Assembly (NCBI RefSeq): GCF_030718205.1
Contig: NZ_JAUZQF010000050.1
Coordinates: 1-44,271, forward strand
Length of the DNA: 44,271 nt
Direction of reading: 5' to 3'
Origin: Nonomuraea turcica
GTDB lineage: Bacteria; Actinomycetota; Actinomycetes; Streptosporangiales; Streptosporangiaceae
The position numbers and the translations under genes were made by a program. Of the stretch, positions 41,956 through 44,271 are shown one piece after another (the first letter of the stretch is position 1; each line of letters begins with the position of its first letter). The notes beneath the pieces are model-generated. The model was not told the DNA's origin and searched no databases. It saw only the letters and a program-made list of their open reading frames with translations.

Positions 41956-42921
41956 ATGCCCGTCCTTCACTCGACCAAGAACCTGGAGATCATCGAACCT
42001 CCCACGACAACGAGGGAAGGTGTCGGACGCTTCGAGTACACGGACAACTACACGGTGTTCCATTACGGCAGGATGCCGGACCTGATCCCCGGGAAAGGCG
42101 AGGCGATCTGCCGCATGGCCGTCTTCAACTTCACGATGTTGGAGGCGGCGGGCGTGCGAACCCATTTCCGCCGGTTCATCGCCCCGAATCGGATCGAGTT
42201 CGATCTCGCGCGTGTCCCTGACCCGGACGCCGGGCCGCTCACCCCGGGCGCTGGAAACTACCTCATTCCCGTGCAGGTCCTCTTCCGCAACGAACTCCCT
42301 CAAGGAAGCTCCGTTCACCGCCGGCTCGCAGCCGGCGCGCTGACACTGGCCGAGGTTGGGCTTCGCAGCATCCCTGAGGTCGGCGAGACGCTGCGGCATC
42401 GGTTCATCGAGTACGCGACGACGCGGGAAGACGTCAACCGGATTGTGGGCGGGCCCGAGGCTCAGCGCCTCGCCGGTCTGAGCGACGAGCAGTTCCAGGC
42501 GATGCGCGACACCACCGTCAAGGTCAACGAGGTGCTGACCGAGCACGCCCGCAAGCTCGGGCTGAGCCACTCCGACGGCAAGGTCGAGTTCCTGGTGTCG
42601 AGCGATGCGCGCATCGTGCTGGCCGACAGTCCCGGTACACCTGACGAGAGCCGCCTGATGTTCAACGGCGTGCACTGCGGCAAGCAGGTCCTGCGGAACT
42701 GGTACGTGGACAACGGGCTCGAGGTGCCCGTCAGAAGGCTGATCGCCGAGGGCGTGCCCAGGGGTCGGTGGCCGCAGCCGGCACCACTCCCGCCCGAGTT
42801 CCTGCCGGTGATGTCGGATCTGTACCGGTCCCTGAGCGAGACCTGGACGGACGAGCGACTCTGGAACGCGCCGGACCTGAAGGCCGCCACGCGGGCCGTT
42901 GCGCGCCTCATCAGTCAATGA
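41956..42921 (+). CDS. SAICAR synthetase (PurC)-like amide ligase
   Basis: ATG at 41956 with AGGAGA six bases upstream (ATG at 41953 also possible) gives 321 aa. The fold is that of PurC: GRFEYTDNYTVFHYGRMPDL, IPGKGEAICRMAVFNFTMLE, then VQVLFRNELPQGSSVHRRL and the metal/ATP part DGKVEFLVSSDARIVLADSPGTPDESRL. PurC joins the carboxylate of CAIR to aspartate using ATP. The gene lies outside any purine operon and inside a CDG cluster, and CDG ribotide also carries a ring carboxylate. An amide ligase acting on that carboxylate is therefore my favoured inference. It is longer than bacterial PurC (~240 aa), nearer the long type. Confidence 0.85.
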   Translation: MPVLHSTKNLEIIEPPTTTREGVGRFEYTDNYTVFHYGRMPDLIPGKGEAICRMAVFNFTMLEAAGVRTHFRRFIAPNRIEFDLARVPDPDAGPLTPGAGNYLIPVQVLFRNELPQGSSVHRRLAAGALTLAEVGLRSIPEVGETLRHRFIEYATTREDVNRIVGGPEAQRLAGLSDEQFQAMRDTTVKVNEVLTEHARKLGLSHSDGKVEFLVSSDARIVLADSPGTPDESRLMFNGVHCGKQVLRNWYVDNGLEVPVRRLIAEGVPRGRWPQPAPLPPEFLPVMSDLYRSLSETWTDERLWNAPDLKAATRAVARLISQ

Positions 42922-43012
42922 CGGCACAGGACGGCTGGCGCTCGGGCATGCTCTTCTCGATGTGGCGGGCGTGGGGCGGCAACGCCACGGAACCTGCGAG
43001 AGCGGTGGATAC

Positions 43013-43669
43013 ATGGGCGGATTGACGGAAGACCCCGCCTTCCTGGCCACGACGTTCGTGGTCATCGACTTCGAGGCGACGACTCCCAAGGGGTACCCGG
43101 CCCAGCCCATCGAGGTCGCCGCTCTCGCACTCCGCTACGAGGACGGCACGTGGACGGAGGTCGGCAAAAGCGCATCTCTCATCCGACCGCCCGCGTTTGC
43201 TCCGGTGACGCCAGCCGTTACGGCTCAAACCGGCCTAACCCCCAAGCAGGTCGGGCAGGCCCCGACCGCGGCCGAAGCGCTGGGCGCACTGGATCGGCGA
43301 TTCGCTCCGGACAAGCAGTACTTGCTGGTGGCTCAACACGCCGCCACCGAGGCCAACATCATCCACAACCAGCGCGAGCACTGCCCGGCGCTGGCCCGCA
43401 TTGACCTTCTTGACACCATCCCGCTGGCCAAATACGTCGCCCCAGGTCTGCCGAACCACAAACTCGACACGCTGCTGGCGCATTTCGCCATCAAACAGCC
43501 GGCGGATCGCCACAGGGCCTACGCCGACGTCGATGTCACCGCGCAGGTGTTCGTCCGGCTCGTCAGCGCTGCGGACGATCAGCTCAGCGATCTCGCGGCT
43601 CTGGTGAAGATCGCGGGGCGCACGGCCAAGTGCAACATGCCCGCCCAAGAAGAATTGTTCGACACCTAA
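43013..43669 (+). CDS. DEDDh-type 3'-5' exonuclease domain protein
   Basis: ATG at 43013 gives 218 aa. ExoI motif VVIDFEATT (D19, E21), a middle segment LLVAQHAATEANII and ExoIII HRAYADVDVTAQVF (H167, D172) mark a DnaQ/RNase T-like exonuclease. The second metal Asp, usually in an HNxxFD motif, is not obvious here; Glu113 may replace it. It is 91 bases after the PurC-like gene on the same strand. Its role in the cluster is unclear; it may be unrelated or protect nucleic acid from product incorporation. Confidence 0.8.
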   Translation: MGGLTEDPAFLATTFVVIDFEATTPKGYPAQPIEVAALALRYEDGTWTEVGKSASLIRPPAFAPVTPAVTAQTGLTPKQVGQAPTAAEALGALDRRFAPDKQYLLVAQHAATEANIIHNQREHCPALARIDLLDTIPLAKYVAPGLPNHKLDTLLAHFAIKQPADRHRAYADVDVTAQVFVRLVSAADDQLSDLAALVKIAGRTAKCNMPAQEELFDT

Positions 43670-43727
43670 CCTTCCGGCGGGAGAGGGCACATACAAATCC
43701 GGTCTGAGAGAGGACGGTGCTCTTCTG

Positions 43728-44165
43728 ATGATCAAGGAACACTCGGACTGCGACGAGGTCCCGTTCTGGTTCGATCCGCTGTGCCCCTGGGCGTGGATCA
43801 CCTCGCGCTGGCTCCTGGAGGTCGAGCAGGTTCGGCCGGTGCGCGCCGATTGGCGGATCATGTCGCTGGCCTACCTAAACCTCGTCCAGCGCGAGGGCAA
43901 GGGACTCAGCGAGGACTACCGGGACCTGATGACGAAGGCAGGGGACCTGGTGCGGGTCTGCGCGGCAGCCGCTGAGCACGGTGGCCGCGGCGTCCTCGGA
44001 CCGATGTACACCGCCATCGGCACCCGGCTCCACAACCAAAGGCGTCGCAACGATCCCACCGTTATCACCGAAGCTCTCGCGGAGGTGGGCCTGCCTGGTT
44101 CGCTGGCGGCTGCCGCCACAAGCACGGAGTTCGATCAGCTCATCAGAGGGCGTTGCGCGAGTTGA
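43728..44165 (+). CDS. DsbA-family protein (mycothiol-dependent nitroreductase type), truncated
   Basis: ATG at 43728 gives 145 aa. WFDPLCPWAWITSRWLLEVE and WRIMSLAYLN are the signature of the actinomycete Rv2466c-like DsbA/thioredoxin-fold family, in which Cys-Pro-Trp forms the redox site. Family proteins are near 200 aa; this one stops after STEFDQLIR, and the conserved cis-Pro segment (VGTPV-type) is absent. The missing end points to a frameshift or deletion at about 44150. Probably non-functional or reduced in activity. Confidence 0.75.
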   Translation: MIKEHSDCDEVPFWFDPLCPWAWITSRWLLEVEQVRPVRADWRIMSLAYLNLVQREGKGLSEDYRDLMTKAGDLVRVCAAAAEHGGRGVLGPMYTAIGTRLHNQRRRNDPTVITEALAEVGLPGSLAAAATSTEFDQLIRGRCAS

Positions 44166-44271
44166 TGTCCCTTTCGTCGCTTGGACTGAGTGGGGCGCGC
44201 TGGTCAGGAACGTCGCGGTCGTGCTACGGACGCGGCTGAGCGAACAATCCGGGCTCGGTCTCCACCAGGAT
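44166..44271. other. Window edge, no assigned gene
   Basis: One plus-strand frame from about 44161 is open to the edge (AWTEWGALVRNVAVVL...) and could be the beginning of a regulator, but no start codon or complete motif is available. Confidence 0.3.

Noticed and set aside
41956..42921. Housekeeping PurC
   Set aside because: No other purine biosynthesis gene is near, and it is embedded in the deazaguanine operon, so a pathway-specific paralog is more likely.
44161..44271. Possible 5' end of a MarR-like regulator
   Set aside because: Only about 35 codons are visible, without a start codon, and the resemblance rests on a few residues.

Overview
The window is high-GC DNA with frequent GTG starts, 4-base stop/start overlaps, GC-rich hairpin terminators and families typical of filamentous actinomycetes: a Methyltransf_19/DUF574-like methyltransferase beside an XRE-TPR regulator, DesK-type two-component genes, NB-ARC-TPR and NACHT proteins, and a DsbA-family protein like the mycothiol-dependent nitroreductases. 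I infer an accessory region of a Streptomyces- or Streptosporangiales-like chromosome; no rRNA, tRNA or core replication gene was seen.

Left part (1-17152), mostly conflict or signalling genes and mobile-element debris. A minus-strand pair at 1-2364 encodes a small helical protein and an NB-ARC-TPR NLR-like protein. Both carry the same short motif (GRVYQAGRDQ-S/T-I), at the C-terminus of the small protein and near the N-terminus of the NLR. This is the layout of amyloid-signalling effector/NLR pairs. A minus-strand operon at 2685-6865 encodes a secreted-type or cytosolic trypsin-fold protease, a Trp-rich 163-aa protein, a 183-aa protein and a histidine kinase/LuxR response regulator pair. Next come clusters of palindromes (7100-7412), two unknown plus-strand genes, a staphylococcal-nuclease-like gene with a small partner, and an ORF that has lost its start. 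A two-gene plus-strand cassette (11300-15869) encodes a 1082-aa coiled protein and a membrane-anchored PD-(D/E)xK-like protein. It is followed by the tail of an integrase fused out of frame to a YVTN beta-propeller gene.

Middle part (17460-27558). A NACHT NTPase with many Sel1/TPR-like repeats and a multi-pass membrane protein lie between copies of a ~39-bp Tn3-family terminal inverted repeat. An internally deleted Tn3 derivative with a truncated transposase lies at 22933-23900. Then follow a DUF3592-like membrane protein, a decayed GNAT gene, a 2H phosphoesterase divergent from an XRE-TPR regulator, and a small unknown gene.

Right part (27578-44165), biosynthetic. A first plus-strand run encodes a DUF574-like methyltransferase, a lone NMT1/SsuA-type binding lipoprotein, an O-methyltransferase, an aminoglycoside-phosphotransferase-fold protein with a substituted metal-binding Asp, and small proteins. 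A GntR/UTRA regulator is then divergent from a long run of tightly packed genes, with a perfect 20-bp inverted operator pair between them. That run encodes QueD, QueE, GTP cyclohydrolase I, a purine-type phosphoribosyltransferase, a SAM methyltransferase, two paralogous thymidylate-kinase-like proteins, a radical SAM/SPASM-like protein, a DegT/DnrJ aminotransferase, a HAD phosphatase, a SAICAR-synthetase (PurC)-like ligase, a DEDDh exonuclease and a truncated DsbA-family protein. The first three enzymes make 7-carboxy-7-deazaguanine. No QueC is visible, while a PurC-type amide ligase, a phosphoribosyltransferase and a phosphatase are present. I infer a 7-deazapurine nucleoside/nucleotide natural-product pathway with a possibly new amide-forming step on the 7-carboxylate.
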